In this document: piece after piece, positions 47,229 through 57,650 of the stretch
Numbering within the stretch: the stretch's first letter is position 1
Layout of the letters: the number at the start of each line of letters is the position of its first letter
From: Cydia pomonella
Taxonomy: Eukaryota > Arthropoda > Insecta > Lepidoptera > Tortricidae
Reading direction: 5' to 3'
Length of the DNA: 64,000 bases
NCBI RefSeq assembly: GCF_033807575.1
Contig: NC_084703.1
Span: 10,044,001-10,108,000, forward strand
Program-made: the position numbers and the translations under genes
The notes under the pieces: generated by a model
The model's input: only the letters and a program-made list of their open reading frames with translations
Databases searched by the model: none
What the model was told of the DNA's origin: nothing

Positions 47229-47959
47229 GTAACACTGAAAATCCATCAATAAGCGAGTCTAAAAAATGAACTTTTATTAAGATTTTCTAATCGCAGTATA
47301 TAGCACTTCTCGGAATTCCGTAGCTGATTACGATCGCAACGAATGCCCGACAATCGAGCACAGGTCCGTCCTCTAAGCGCGCTCCGCGCGGACTGAGAGC
47401 GGGGCGTCGCTGCTGCGTGATTTATACGTGTTTTAAAAAAATATAAATTTACGGCAATGTAGGTCCCATAGTTACGATTTTTTTTTTATAGGTTAACATA
47501 AAGTTACAGTTTGCTATAATATTATTTTTAAAGCAAAATATGCGTACAATTTGCGGAAATAAAATATAATAAAACCCTGTTTTCGCCAAAAAAATGAAGA
47601 AAACTCGGAAGGTATTTTATCAGTTTTTTCAAATGAATCTTCGATTGTTAATCAAACCAGCCCCTCGTACGAGATATGTTGAATCAAATTGTAGTCATTC
47701 ATGTACCAAATGATTCTTGTTTATAGCAAAATTGAGAACCGAAACGCCACATCTCACTGCAAAATTTGGAAAAGACTCCCAAAAAACCTCATTAAAAAAG
47801 AGGTTTAAAAGAGAAAATGAAAATTTGAACTGTTGGAGCCCCTAGTTTAGGAAACGATTATTTAAGTACGTTATCAGTTTTTGAATAAATACTAATAGTT
47901 ACGTCGTAATCTTGAATGAAAAAGGAAGCATTTTACAAAATACGCTCGTCTGTAGGAAT
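47229..47959. other. Intergenic DNA
   Basis: No gene recognised. A GC-rich patch at 47335-47420 (GCGCGCTCCGCGCGGACTG) has no open frame worth calling. Confidence 0.4.
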
Positions 47960-48260
47960 AAGGACTCTTAAATGTTTTGCCCTAATAGGGTATTTCCTAA
48001 TTTGAATTGACATATTGAATATTTGTACTATGTGTTCCGTAATAGATATTTATCATATAACTTATGTGTCCTAATGTCTTATATGTCCTATTGCACCTAA
48101 ACTGGATTGGACTAATATTGTTCGTCCTAATATTGTAATCCCTAGGATAATTTATCCTAAGGATTTTTTTATCCTCTTTTTTTTATTTGATTATCCTTCC
48201 CAGTTTGAATCTAACATTAACAATTCGTTTTCCTAATTTTAATTACCCCAATAAGTCCTA
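47960..48260 (+). repeat. Phrase-repeat domain with CCTAA words
   Basis: CCTAA, CCCTAA, TCCTAAT, CCTATTG and CCTAGG recur about 15 times at irregular spacing of 10-30 bases, embedded in AT-rich filler that differs each time. There is no fixed period. A matching domain in the opposite orientation is at 50090-50405. Confidence 0.6.
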
Positions 48261-49156
48261 ACCCTTACCTACTTTTCTGGCAACAAGTCGTTTTCGTAGG
48301 ATTCGCTGTTCTAACCTAACCTTCTGGCAACAACTCAGGGGTTGCAGTTCTTACTCAATCAGTGTCAGCTCGTCAAGGTCATAAAAAAAAGAATACCCCT
48401 TTATGTGCCCCTTATATTTCATTAATGTGTCAGCTTATTCTTAGAATTTAAACCTCTTATACTATTGAAACATCTTTGGTATTATTCTGTTCAAATTAAA
48501 TAAGGTCAACCAGGATAAAAGTAACTATAGGGTAGTTGCGTCTTTTAGTTATTTCTCGAATACGTACCTATGGTGTAAACGTGACTTTAGTTCTCGCGCG
48601 CGACTCTATACGTCAAGCGCGACTTCAAATTTGGAGTCGCGTGCAAGACCGCAAGTCATACTAGCCGTTTTGGTAATTCACATTGTTACGGAACTTAGCT
48701 ATACGCAATACTTGCATTGATCACGGTTGACCTTACGGTTGTTTAATAAGGTTGTATAATATTGATTGCCACTGAATAAATTGCAAGTACTTTTAAGTGA
48801 AGATCAAAATTGCCTATTTTATAGAAGATTTCTCTTGTTAATCTTTAATATGATTATGATTTATTGAAGCTCGGGTTTTTTTTACCATCCTTAACCTAAA
48901 TCGCTATAAATGGCTACTAACGCCCAAAATACTCGTTAGGTCTGTTGTCGAAATTTGTCTTAATTTGTCAAATTTCTAATACCATTAGGCATCTTGATTA
49001 TTTATTCTTATGTACAGTACAAGTGTAGAAATATGGGTGCACACATGTTGCTAAAAATATGTCCCATAGCTATTATGTCGGCGAATTAAGATATTACACT
49101 TGATTGTACAATAGCGTTGCATTAGGGCAGGTAACAATTTGGCACACAACATTAGA
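48261..49156. other. Intergenic DNA
   Basis: No gene or named element recognised. Confidence 0.4.
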
Positions 49157-50083
49157 TTATTTATTTATTTTATTTATTTAAACTTTATTGCACACTATAA
49201 CAAATATAGTACAAATGGCGAACTTAATGCCTAAAGGCATTGTCTACCAGTCAACCATCAGGCTAATCAGAAACAGTAGTACGTGCAGTGCAGGCATTAA
49301 ACAAAAAAAAAACAGAATAAGTAACTTAAAACAAGCAAAATAGCTATGAATAATATATACTAACGGTAATAAACATATATAAATATACTATACTTAAATA
49401 TACATACATACATATTAATTTATGTACCCCGTGCAAAAAATACTATGGCTACGACGGACAATTAATCAGAGACCTTGTCGAAAAAGTGCTTGCGTAACAT
49501 GCGCTTAAACGAGAGCTTGGTTTGAGCCTGTCTGATGTTGAGTGGGAGATCATTCCACAGCCGGATCGCCTGAACGGTAAAGGAGTTAGAGACAAAACCA
49601 GAACTATGACAAGGAACAGTAGGCTTGACTACGGGACTCGCGAAGGGTGCAACCTATTCGGGCAGTTATAAAATTAAATTTGGATCTGAGATAGTCGGGT
49701 CCTGTTGGATCGAATAAAACAGAGTATAGTGTGAACAAAATTCGCAACGATCTACGTTCACGAACAGGGAGCCAGTTAAGCCGACGGCAATATGCAGATA
49801 TGTGGACATATTTACGAAGACCAAAAATAAATGTGATGCTATTATTAAGAAGCCGATCTAGTTTGTTCAGAGAAACTTGTGTGATATTCGTGTAACATAC
49901 ATCAGCATAATTTACAATAGGTAATACAAGAGCCTGAACAAGGAGAACCTTAGTGCCAATCGGAAGGAAGTGCTTAAGCCGGTATAGGGCTCTAAGTGTG
50001 TTAGTGACCCGGCGACATACGTCCGACACCTGCGTTTTCCACGTCAGGCCGCTGTCAAGAATCAACCCCAGGTTCCTCACCCT
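49157..50083 (-). pseudogene. 5'-truncated LINE, RT C-terminal domain
   Basis: One frame runs uninterrupted from 50080 to 49604 (158 codons). It reads RNLGLILDSGLTWKTQV (the region after the RT thumb), VNYADVCYTNITQ, LDRLLNNSITFIFGLRK, RRLNWLPVRERRSLRILF and PDYLRSKFNF, the usual C-terminal segments of insect LINE ORF2. The UTR leads to AATAAA-like sequence and an (AAAT)n tail at 49157-49180. A short AATCTA/TAGATTA word on both flanks may be the target duplication. The RT catalytic core and endonuclease are missing. It sits between the two phrase-repeat domains. Confidence 0.82.
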
Positions 50084-50089
50084 AGATTA

Positions 50090-50405
50090 GTTAGTTGTTA
50101 TGGCAAAAATGTTTAGGTCTAATATATATATTTTAGGACAATTAATAAATGACAAATAATCATTATGGCTATTGAACATTAGGGCTATAAATATTAGAAC
50201 AAAACAGTTATGGTAAAATAGTTTAGAACAAAAGTTTTTATAAAAACTAATGTTATGGTAAAGGTAATTAGGGTTTTTGAATATTATGGAAGCAATGCTT
50301 AGGACAAATAAATAGTAGGGCTTCCATTACACTATGGAAAGTAACTGTTATGATAATTGAGAATTAGGTTAAATACTCATTTGGAACATAACGGTTAGGG
50401 ATGTA
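50090..50405 (-). repeat. Phrase-repeat domain with TTAGG words
   Basis: TTAGGTC, TTAGGAC, TTAGGGC, TTAGAAC, TTATGG and TATGGTAAA recur every 12-25 bases without a fixed period. Read on the minus strand the words become the CCTAA vocabulary of 47960-48260. Confidence 0.6.
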
Positions 50406-50929
50406 GAGGGCGACCTGCTTTTTTATATATTATTCTGTCATATTCATATATATTTATTATATTGCATTAGTGTTGATATCACTGAAGTTTCTTTTTTTTT
50501 GCTTTAAATAGATTTTACTTTATTAGTTTTAGTTCTTAAGGTACTGCTACGAATGACGCGGCAGACCGAGGGATTACTTCCCAAAAACAGACTATACATA
50601 TTCAAAAATATTATAAATTAAGGTGGTTCGATTTTCATACAAAAAACAATCGCTATTTATTTATTAATTACACAATATTATTACATAAATAGTTGCGCAT
50701 CTATCTACTTTCGAATATTCATTTGCGCTAAATTAATAGAAAAACTTTGTTTCATACAGAAATCATGCAATAATCAACGTTATATTTTTATAAATTTTAC
50801 TCATGTGTGTGTGACAAATGTCGTGTACAAATACATTGCGGCGTTGCCACTTCATGCCTCGGACGGCCATCGGCGCGACGTTGCGATGTTTGACGCGTTT
50901 ATAGCTGACTCTGTCGACACTGACACTCA

Positions 50930-51295
50930 GTGTGACCAGGCGTACGATAATTGTTGTACATGTACGATAATTTGGGCCCGGTATGACGTAATGTTCCAAA
51001 GAGCATTATCGTACACTAAAGTACTATAATTTCAGCCCTTGGATGATGCCACCTTAAAAGTCTAATAATTTGAAGCAAAATATGACACTTTCTCTCAGAA
51101 ATAGGCTAAAATTAGTATCTTTTGGGTGTTCGGCTCCTTGGTGTAAGTTTAAAGTTTATTTTTTTTTATTATTAATTGGAAATTTAAGCTTATTTTGCTA
51201 GACATTTTTAGGGGCTGCCTTTTTGATTGGCGTACGATATTTTTTTCAACGGTACAATAATATTGACACTCAAGTACGATAATTCTCTTCCGCTC
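50930..51295. repeat. Phrase-repeat stretch with GTACGATAA words
   Basis: CGTACGATAATT, TGTACGATAATTT, ATTATCGTACAC, GTACTATAATTT, CGTACGATATTT, GGTACAATAATA and AGTACGATAATT recur on both strands at irregular spacing. Confidence 0.45.
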
Positions 51296-51328
51296 ACCTG
51301 GCAACACTGCTGAAACTTGACAGGATCT

Positions 51329-51460
51329 GGGGGCCTACCGCGAAAACCTAAATTCGCAAATTGCGGGGATCTTTCTCTTTTACTCTCACTAAGACGTAAT
51401 TAGAGTGACAGAGAAAAATGCCCGAAATTGACGAATTTCGATTTTCCCGGTAGCCGCCCT
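51329..51460. mobile_element. Palindromic MITE (GGGCCTACCGCG ends)
   Basis: The left arm GGGCCTACCGCGAAAACCTA then AATTCGCAAATTGCGGGG is mirrored by CCCGAAATTGACGAATTTCG then ATTTTCCCGGTAGCCGCCC. The loop holds TCTTTTACTCTCACTAAGAC. A solo end seems to survive at 14154-14166. Confidence 0.7.
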
Positions 51461-51824
51461 GGTGCTTGAGGTACTTGATAGAAAACAACGCTGCCGCATG
51501 TTCTGAATTGTGATTTGATGTGTTTTTGGATTGAAAATGATAGCAACGTCTAAATCAAGTTACAAAAATCATCGATATTCTGGTCCGCGAAAAACCAGGA
51601 AAAGTGTCAGTGTAATTGGAGTCTACAAAAATGACCAATTCATAGAAAATATGACCTAGAAACTAGTTCACTTTTATAAAACTCAATTTTGCCCGAGATT
51701 GTATTTAGGCGAATACCTAAGGGAGCTAAGTGTATTGATCTTGAATAATTAGTTGGCTAATACATATATGACTCCAACATGATATGGACATTTACATCAT
51801 AACTATTATACCTAGTTGGTTACT

Positions 51825-52097
51825 AAGTTCTGTTACTCGATTTCTTTCTTTCTTCCTAGCGTTGTCCCAGCATATTGCCACGGCTCAATGGAGCTTGGGG
51901 TCCGCTTTGACAACTAATCCCAAGATTTGGCGTAGGCACTAGTTTTTACGAAAGCCACTGCCATCTGACCTTCCAACCCAGAGGGTAAAACTAAGCCTTG
52001 TTGGAATTAGTCCAGTTTCCTCACGATGTTTTCCTTCACCGAAAAGCGACTGGTAAATATCAAATGATATCTGTTCTGAAGTTCTGTTACTCGATTT
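51825..52097 (-). mobile_element. tRNA-derived SINE with perfect 19-bp target duplication
   Basis: The element (51844-52078) is flanked by identical copies of AAGTTCTGTTACTCGATTT at 51825-51843 and 52079-52097. A (CTTT)n tail follows the left copy, so the SINE reads on the minus strand. Its body matches 1-130 and 41612-41845, but the tRNA head is missing: the insertion stops within the body at about 52070, a 5' truncation at integration. Confidence 0.93.
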
Positions 52098-52730
52098 GCA
52101 ACCTCTTTATTTCCGTTAAAACAAATGCTACCGAAAAAATAAAAAATTACAATGTGGTGGATTTGTGAGCTATAATTATATACCTTATCTCGTCGTATCT
52201 ATAATGAATTGGGGCCTAAAAGAGAATCGTATTCCAATTTTTTGAAACGCTTGTATTACTTTCTATATTAACTAAAAGTTGCCTTAAAATTCAGCTTTTA
52301 TACTAAAAACGGCTTTGAATATGTTAAATTAACAAAATATAATTTGACAGATGCTTTCGCGCCCAAAACGCTCTTTGAAAATTGTGTGACGTCACAGTTT
52401 ATGGTTTGACAACATACACACGTAGAAGATACAAACTGTCAACTGATATTTGTCATTTGTTGTTAATCGCCTAACGGTCAACAGTGTCAATCCGAGAGTT
52501 GTGTGACGTCATCAGAATCTTCAATGACGTTTCGAGTTTGGTCACGTGACGTGTGCCAAAAGATATTTTAAATTCAATTTTTACAAAAATATGGTCATTA
52601 CAGGTCCCCTGAAAGTAGTTTAACATGTTTTTATAATCCAAAAGAATTTTTTGGGATACAATTATGCCCTAAGATTTGTAGATGTAAACAACCCTATTGC
52701 GTTGCACAAATGTGGGCACCCGCCAAACAT
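52098..52730. other. Intergenic DNA
   Basis: No gene recognised. CGTGACGT-type words (GTGTGACGTCA) recur three times at 52384-52550. Confidence 0.4.
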
Positions 52731-52731
52731 G

Positions 52732-53180
52732 ATTTTGGGTGTGTCATACTCAGGGCTAACACAGATTCATTTCTGTGAAAAAGGTGTGAAAACCGGAAAC
52801 TGGAAACCGTTCTCGAACCAATAGTGAAGCCCTTAAGCCACACCCTATTTCAAAACCAGCCATGGATCTTTGAACAGGACTCAGCTCCTGCACATAAGGC
52901 AAAAACAACTCAAGCCTGGTTTCGAAGGAACAAAATTGACTTTATTGCCCACGAAGACTGGCCGTCCTCCAGTCCGGACCTTAACCCCCTGGATTATGCC
53001 ATATAGCAGGTTATTGAGGAGAAAGCCTGTGCTAAACCCCACACAAATCTTAACTCCCTCAAGCGGGCCATAGTTAAGACAGTGACGGAATTAGACATGA
53101 CAATCGTGCGTGCCGCTATTGATGACTGGCCTCGTCGTTTGAGGGCCTGTGTCAAAGCCAGAGGAGGATTTTGTGTACTT
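52732..53180 (+). pseudogene. Mariner-like transposase relic, maT (DD37D) type
   Basis: This is the C-terminal half of a Tc1/mariner DDE transposase. It reads MILGVSYSGLTQIHFCEKGV (52733 on), stops and slips near 52825, then TLFQNQPWIFEQDSAPAHKA with the second catalytic Asp, and WPSSSPDLNPLDYAI with the third. The two Asp residues are 37 residues apart, the spacing of maT elements (Bombyx Bmmar1-like). A Trp codon has become TAG right after DYAI, followed by IEEKACAKPHTNLNSLK and IDDWPRRLRACVKARGGF. The N-terminal DNA-binding half and first Asp are not recognisable, so it is dead. Confidence 0.88.
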
Positions 53181-53216
53181 CATTTTAATATAAACTTTAT
53201 TAAACTTTCGTTGGTA

Positions 53217-54316
53217 TATTTTATGTAGATAAAGATTATTGCAGTAACAGAATTTAATAACCAACTAGGTAGAAAACAATGCAATACATAAACACATAAA
53301 TTGGATATGATGTGATCCGTTGAATGAAATTGACAATAAATAAAATAAATAAATAATTTTCTATCTCTAGGCATTGTGTGAAACTTCTAGTTGTGTCAAA
53401 ATATCGGGAAATCAATAATATAAACAAACATGGTAAATATCTCATTTCTTTTTATAATGGTTATAAATAGAAGGCCATGCAATTTTGTAACTCACTGTAA
53501 TTTAATTAAATGTATCGTAAAAAAAATGTTTTAATTGTACTGTAAAATAGTACCTACTTTTTTAAAGGCTGGGCAGTAAGGGTTTGCTTTAATTTTAGAA
53601 CAAAACAGCGTTTTTTTTGAAAAAAATACCGGAAAATCTGACTTACAAATTTGGACTTTCTTAGGTTCATTCTACTTAGAATCTTCTCCACCCTAGCAGT
53701 AAAAAAAGATATCCTAAAATATCCATACCATTACGTCACATTTTAGTGTGAAAGAAATTTCAATGTAAAACTAAAACTATACAAATTTTCGGGTTTTTTT
53801 AGCACGAGGATTGATTATGCTAGTGATTCTGAGTTGGAAGAACCCAAAAATATCATGATGTGTGAGAATCAGATTTTTAATATTTTTATGGAAAACGCTC
53901 ATATTTCTCATAAAATAATTTATTAATAATAGGTACTTGATAATACTGATAACAAAAAAAAATTTAACGTGTCTCGAACCCACATCCTCTTGCATGTATT
54001 TCCACGTACATACCGTAACGCTATTGAAGCCTATTCACGCTGTGCCAAATTGTCTACTACAAGGATCCCAGTAAGACTGCTTGAATGTGTGAGTGATACT
54101 TAGAAATAGAGTCAAGAAACATTCTGTCGACATTAAGGGGTAGTTTTTGTACAATGAAGTGTTCAATGTTTGTTGTAATAGTTCAATATTTATTTACAGA
54201 GTGCGCTAAACATAATTTACAGTTTAGAAATACCAAGACTACTCCACAAAAAAATTAAAACTCAAAATTTGCAATTGTGGCGCCATCTAGTGAGGTTTAA
54301 GCTTTGGGTAACCTAG
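53217..54316. other. Intergenic DNA
   Basis: No gene recognised. At 53965-54045, read on the minus strand, GGCTTCAATAGCGTTACGGT and ATGTGGGTTCGAGACACG resemble decayed A and B boxes of a tRNA-like repeat. Confidence 0.35.
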
Positions 54317-54330
54317 TCGAACCACCTTAA

Positions 54331-54785
54331 TCTATTGTTGATATAGTGCCTATTATTGTATAGATTTTGAACTGGTATAAAGACATATTGTATAATGGCT
54401 TTTGTTATATTATATTTTAATATAACGCAATACTTTATAGAATCAAAAACATTATTTTTATACGATGTCGCAGTTCTAACCTAACCTAACCGACTTTTTC
54501 TGAATATTCGTTTGTGTGGGGTAGGGTCACAGTTTTAACCTGACCTAACCCACTTTTCTGGGAGCCTTGTATTTCTATTGAGACCTACAAATAATTATAT
54601 AATATCACTAGTATGTTTTAGAGTATGTAATAATTATAGCAGTGTATATTCGACGAAGTGTTAATATACCCTATTCTATGTGCTCGACTGTCACGCAACC
54701 TAGCATCCGCAACTCTAGGGGAAAACGTCTTAAATCTGAGTATAGTATCACTACATCTTATAAAACAACTCCAAAACTAAAAACT
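54331..54785. other. Intergenic DNA
   Basis: No gene recognised. The words CTAACCTAACC(TAAC)CGAC occur at 54477 and near 54538. Confidence 0.4.
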
Positions 54786-54862
54786 TCTGATTCGATTTTC
54801 ATATAGCAATAGAGTGATTCTTGAGGAAGGTTTCGGTATATAACTTATTAAGGTTTTGTGTA
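54786..54862 (+). mobile_element. Truncated Helitron copy
   Basis: GATTCGATTTTCATATAGCA, ATAGAGTGATTCTTGAGGAA, GGTTTCGGTATATAA and TTAAGGTTTTGTGTAA match the body of the 3571-3753 element, but the terminal hairpin and CTAGT are missing. Confidence 0.65.
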
Positions 54863-55645
54863 AATTAGTTGAAATATGACGATGATGTCGGAAAAAATCT
54901 CGCCGGCTAGGAGCTTTAATCAGAAACGCTGCTTAATTCGTTAAAGCTATAACAACACAGTGTATGGTGGAGTTCTCTCTTTCATGGGTTTACAAAAAGT
55001 CCGCAATGTTGAACGTCTATCCTTTAAGGATAACTTACTATATTCATTTTTAACTTTAAAAAAAGATAACATATACGTAGCATATGGCATTTGCAAAAGC
55101 AAGTCTATTTACACGGATACAGTATTAATAATTACTAAATTAAATACGTTAGTTATATTAAGCATTTCATATGGATCACACCATTTCATGCACCATACAG
55201 TTTAAATTATTATTTCAGGAGTAATCATAAATAAAAGTTCCATTTCGAGCCATGTAACTTGTATGAAATGTTAAAGACGCTATCGTTGGTTAGTTCCAAT
55301 TTTCACCACCTTATGCGCTGCGATCGCTTTACCATACCAACCATAAAAAAAAAATTATATATGCAGTCGACTGTTAAAATATTAGCTGAAAATCGTTGAG
55401 CGTTAGATTTTTTGTTTGCCGCGATATCTATCGTCGAGTAGCAGTACTGAGAATTCCGCTACTTGATGCTAGATGTCGACTGCGAATATAATAATCATTT
55501 TGGTAACAAAACTGATTTGAATAAATATTGGAAATTCGATTAGTATTGCACCGAAATAATTTAACCGAAACAAATTGATTTCATTGATTGAATGTAGGCT
55601 TCATCCTACAGTTTGCATTAAGGGTTAAAAGCATACTATAGGACA
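54863..55645. other. Intergenic DNA
   Basis: No gene recognised. An 81-codon frame at 54960-55205 lacks splice context and known motifs. Confidence 0.4.
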
Positions 55646-55649
55646 GTAT

Positions 55650-55800
55650 ATACATCCAGAAATGGTTTTTTTTCGAATGACAAATAAGAATAACAAATTT
55701 ATTCGCAACAGACGAATAAAAATATCGAATGATTATTCTTATATGAATAAAATATTCGTAGAATAATCCATTCGCGAATAATTTAGTATCGGCTGATTTG
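55650..55800. repeat. Phrase-repeat domain with ATTCG/GAATA words, part 1
   Basis: GAATGAC, AAGAATAAC, TTATTCGCAAC, ACGAATAAAA, TCGAATGATT, ATTCTTATATGAATA, ATATTCGTAGAATAA and CATTCGCGAATAATT follow one another with irregular spacing; many are self-complementary. Confidence 0.5.
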
Positions 55801-55821
55801 CCACGAATAATAATAATAATT

Positions 55822-55882
55822 AAGTCCGCCTTTTGTACTATAAGGTTTTCTTTTGTGCAATAAAGATTAAATAAATAAATAA
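55822..55882 (+). mobile_element. LINE 3' tail
   Basis: AAGTCCGCCTTTTGTACTAT, TTTTGTGCAATAAAG (AATAAA 55859-55864) and an (AAAT)n run to 55882 form a common lepidopteran LINE tail. Confidence 0.65.
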
Positions 55883-56224
55883 TTGTTTATGGGAATACCT
55901 TAATAACTGGCTTTGATATGCAATGCACTGCACCTTAATAGTTACTGATAAATATAAATTATGCGTTGTGAGAATCCCTCTGACGCAACCAACTGATAAG
56001 AAAAATCCCTTATTTCACTCTTTTATATATATCTTTTTAAGGCCCAGCTAGAAAGTTATTGACTTTGTGTGTGAGTAATTCGTTGTTTACGCTAATCGTT
56101 TGCTTATTATACCACCTATGCGTATCCTTTAACTCTTATCAATCTTTAATGTGTCAGAACAAATATACAGTAAAATCAAGTATCATTAAAATATTATTTA
56201 TTTGCATGGAATAACCTAATAACC

Positions 56225-56370
56225 TCAAATATTTTTCGTAAATTTATTCGAATGAAGTAACAAATAAATCATCCATCGCGGATAAATAATTCTCGAATAT
56301 GTCACCAACGAATAAATCATTTGTGAATAAAAAATCGCGATATTTTGTTTATAATGTATAAAAATGTATT
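56225..56370. repeat. Phrase-repeat domain with ATTCG/GAATA words, part 2
   Basis: TTATTCGAATGAAGT, CGCGGATAAATAATTC, CTCGAATATG, ACGAATAAATC, GTGAATAAAAAATCGCG and GTATTCGAATAATG recur as in 55650-55800, across the LINE tail. Confidence 0.5.
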
Positions 56371-56404
56371 CGAATAATGCCTACATCTACATTATCTTAT
56401 ACCT

Positions 56405-56836
56405 TTAAACGAGCAATTCTTGTATATATATATTTCCGGGATCTCGGAAACGGCTCTAACGATTTTGCTGAAATTTGGTATATGGAGGTTTTTGGGGGTA
56501 AACAATCGATCTAGATTAGTCTTATGTTAGGGAAAACGCGTGTTTTCGAGTTTTCATGCGTTTTTCTTTCGCCGCAGAATATGGTCGCTAATTTCGTGTT
56601 GCCGGCCACTGTCCGTCTGGTCCAGCGGGTTAAGACGCGAATTGCTAAACGAGTGTTACGGGTTCGAATCTCGCCCGGTGACTAACTTTTTTTTTTTTAT
56701 ATGTTCAAGTTTATATATAATTTTTATTGTTTTAGACAAGTTTAATTTAGTAAAAAAAATTAGTTAAGCTTATCACCTATTCACTACCATATTACAATAA
56801 ATAGTTATAACCGAGCAAAGCTCGGTCGCCCAGGTA
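56405..56836 (+). repeat. Dispersed repeat containing a tRNA-like segment
   Basis: The left part (CCGGGATCTCGGAAACGGCT, CTAACGATTTTGCTGAAATT, CGATCTAGATTAGTCTTATG, GGGAAAACGCG) and the end (CCGAGCAAAGCTCGG hairpin then TCGCCCAGGTA) belong to one recalled lepidopteran family. A tRNA-like head is embedded at 56612-56683. Confidence 0.6.
56612..56683 (+). repeat. tRNA-like segment (pol III A and B boxes)
   Basis: A box TGGTCCAGCGG at 56618-56628 is perfect; B box GGTTCGAATCT at 56661-56671 has one mismatch. The middle GCGAATTGCTAAACG resembles a tRNA-Ser(GCT) anticodon region. Acceptor halves do not pair and there is no long variable arm, so it is a tRNA-derived repeat, not a gene. Confidence 0.7.
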
Positions 56837-57574
56837 CTATCAACTTATGTACGTATCTTGACTAGCTTGACCCTTTTGTTACTACTCGCGCAATAAAGAT
56901 TAACCCGGGGCAATAAAAGTTACGTACGATACAAATGTAGCTTGCCGCGTAGTATTTTACTTTTATAGAAAGGAATCATCAGTTTAACTTACATGCTTGT
57001 ATGTGTTTTGTAGTGGCTGCATCTACTCGTATTTAACTTTGAAGTGTGTGCAGTGTAGATTCCTATACTGCTGAACGCCGCACCGTGTCTCGCTCGTTTC
57101 GCAGTAAATTATCTTTTGCTGTATGCAGTAAACGTGTTTATAACCAATTATTCGAGTGTCGACTCACGTTGAAAGGTCTGCTTATGACATGGCTCGGCTT
57201 CGCTCCTTTAACTGCTCTTTTGATATTGCATACGATATTCGTTACTCGTTCCTATAGTTGCTTTAATCTAGTTTTAAAATATACAGTTTTTTAGTATATT
57301 TATAGTTTTATTTTCTTAAACGACGGTTATAAATTTCATTAATATTATACTATACTCAGATTTTTAATTATTGGCAAAAAAAAAACTCACTCAAGTTTAC
57401 TCTTGTACTTATGTGTTTAAAAGAAATAAAATTAAGATTAGTTTTTGGTCTTCAATTCCAAAATCTGAGAACCTTTAATACCAAATATGAAACTAAGATA
57501 TTCTCTCTTTGCAATCTAACGTCGGCTAATGAACCAAAACATTATATTTTTTATATACGACGTCCGCGGCAAAC
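56837..57574. other. Intergenic DNA
   Basis: No gene recognised. The 82-codon frame at 57046-57294 has no splice context. Confidence 0.35.
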
Positions 57575-57650
57575 AAGGTTTCATCGGTCCGCCTGGTAGT
57601 AAGCAACTATCGTAGCCTATGGACACCTGCAACACCTCACACTATAGCTG
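57575..57650 (-). mobile_element. LINE/SINE tail fragment
   Basis: GTCCGCCTGGTAGTAAGCAA, CTATCGTAGCCTATGGACAC and CTGCAACACCTCA match the tail at 34090-34160 (same strand) and the inverse of 47140-47200. Confidence 0.6.

Larger units (their letters stand above)
50622..54326. mobile_element. Candidate TTAA-flanked inverted-repeat element, 3.7 kb
   Basis: TTAA then GGTGGTTCGA at 50618-50631 faces TCGAACCACC then TTAA at 54317-54330. The TTAA on both sides would fit a piggyBac-type target, but TTAA is its own complement and the repeats are only 10 bp (15 with flanks), so chance is possible. The interior holds a MITE, a SINE, a phrase-repeat stretch and a maT relic but no transposase that would fit the ends. 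Confidence 0.3.

Noticed and set aside
50090..50405. Interstitial telomere repeat (TTAGG)n
   Set aside because: TTAGG words are never in tandem; spacing and filler vary.
56612..56683. Functional tRNA-Ser gene
   Set aside because: No pairing acceptor stem and no long variable arm.
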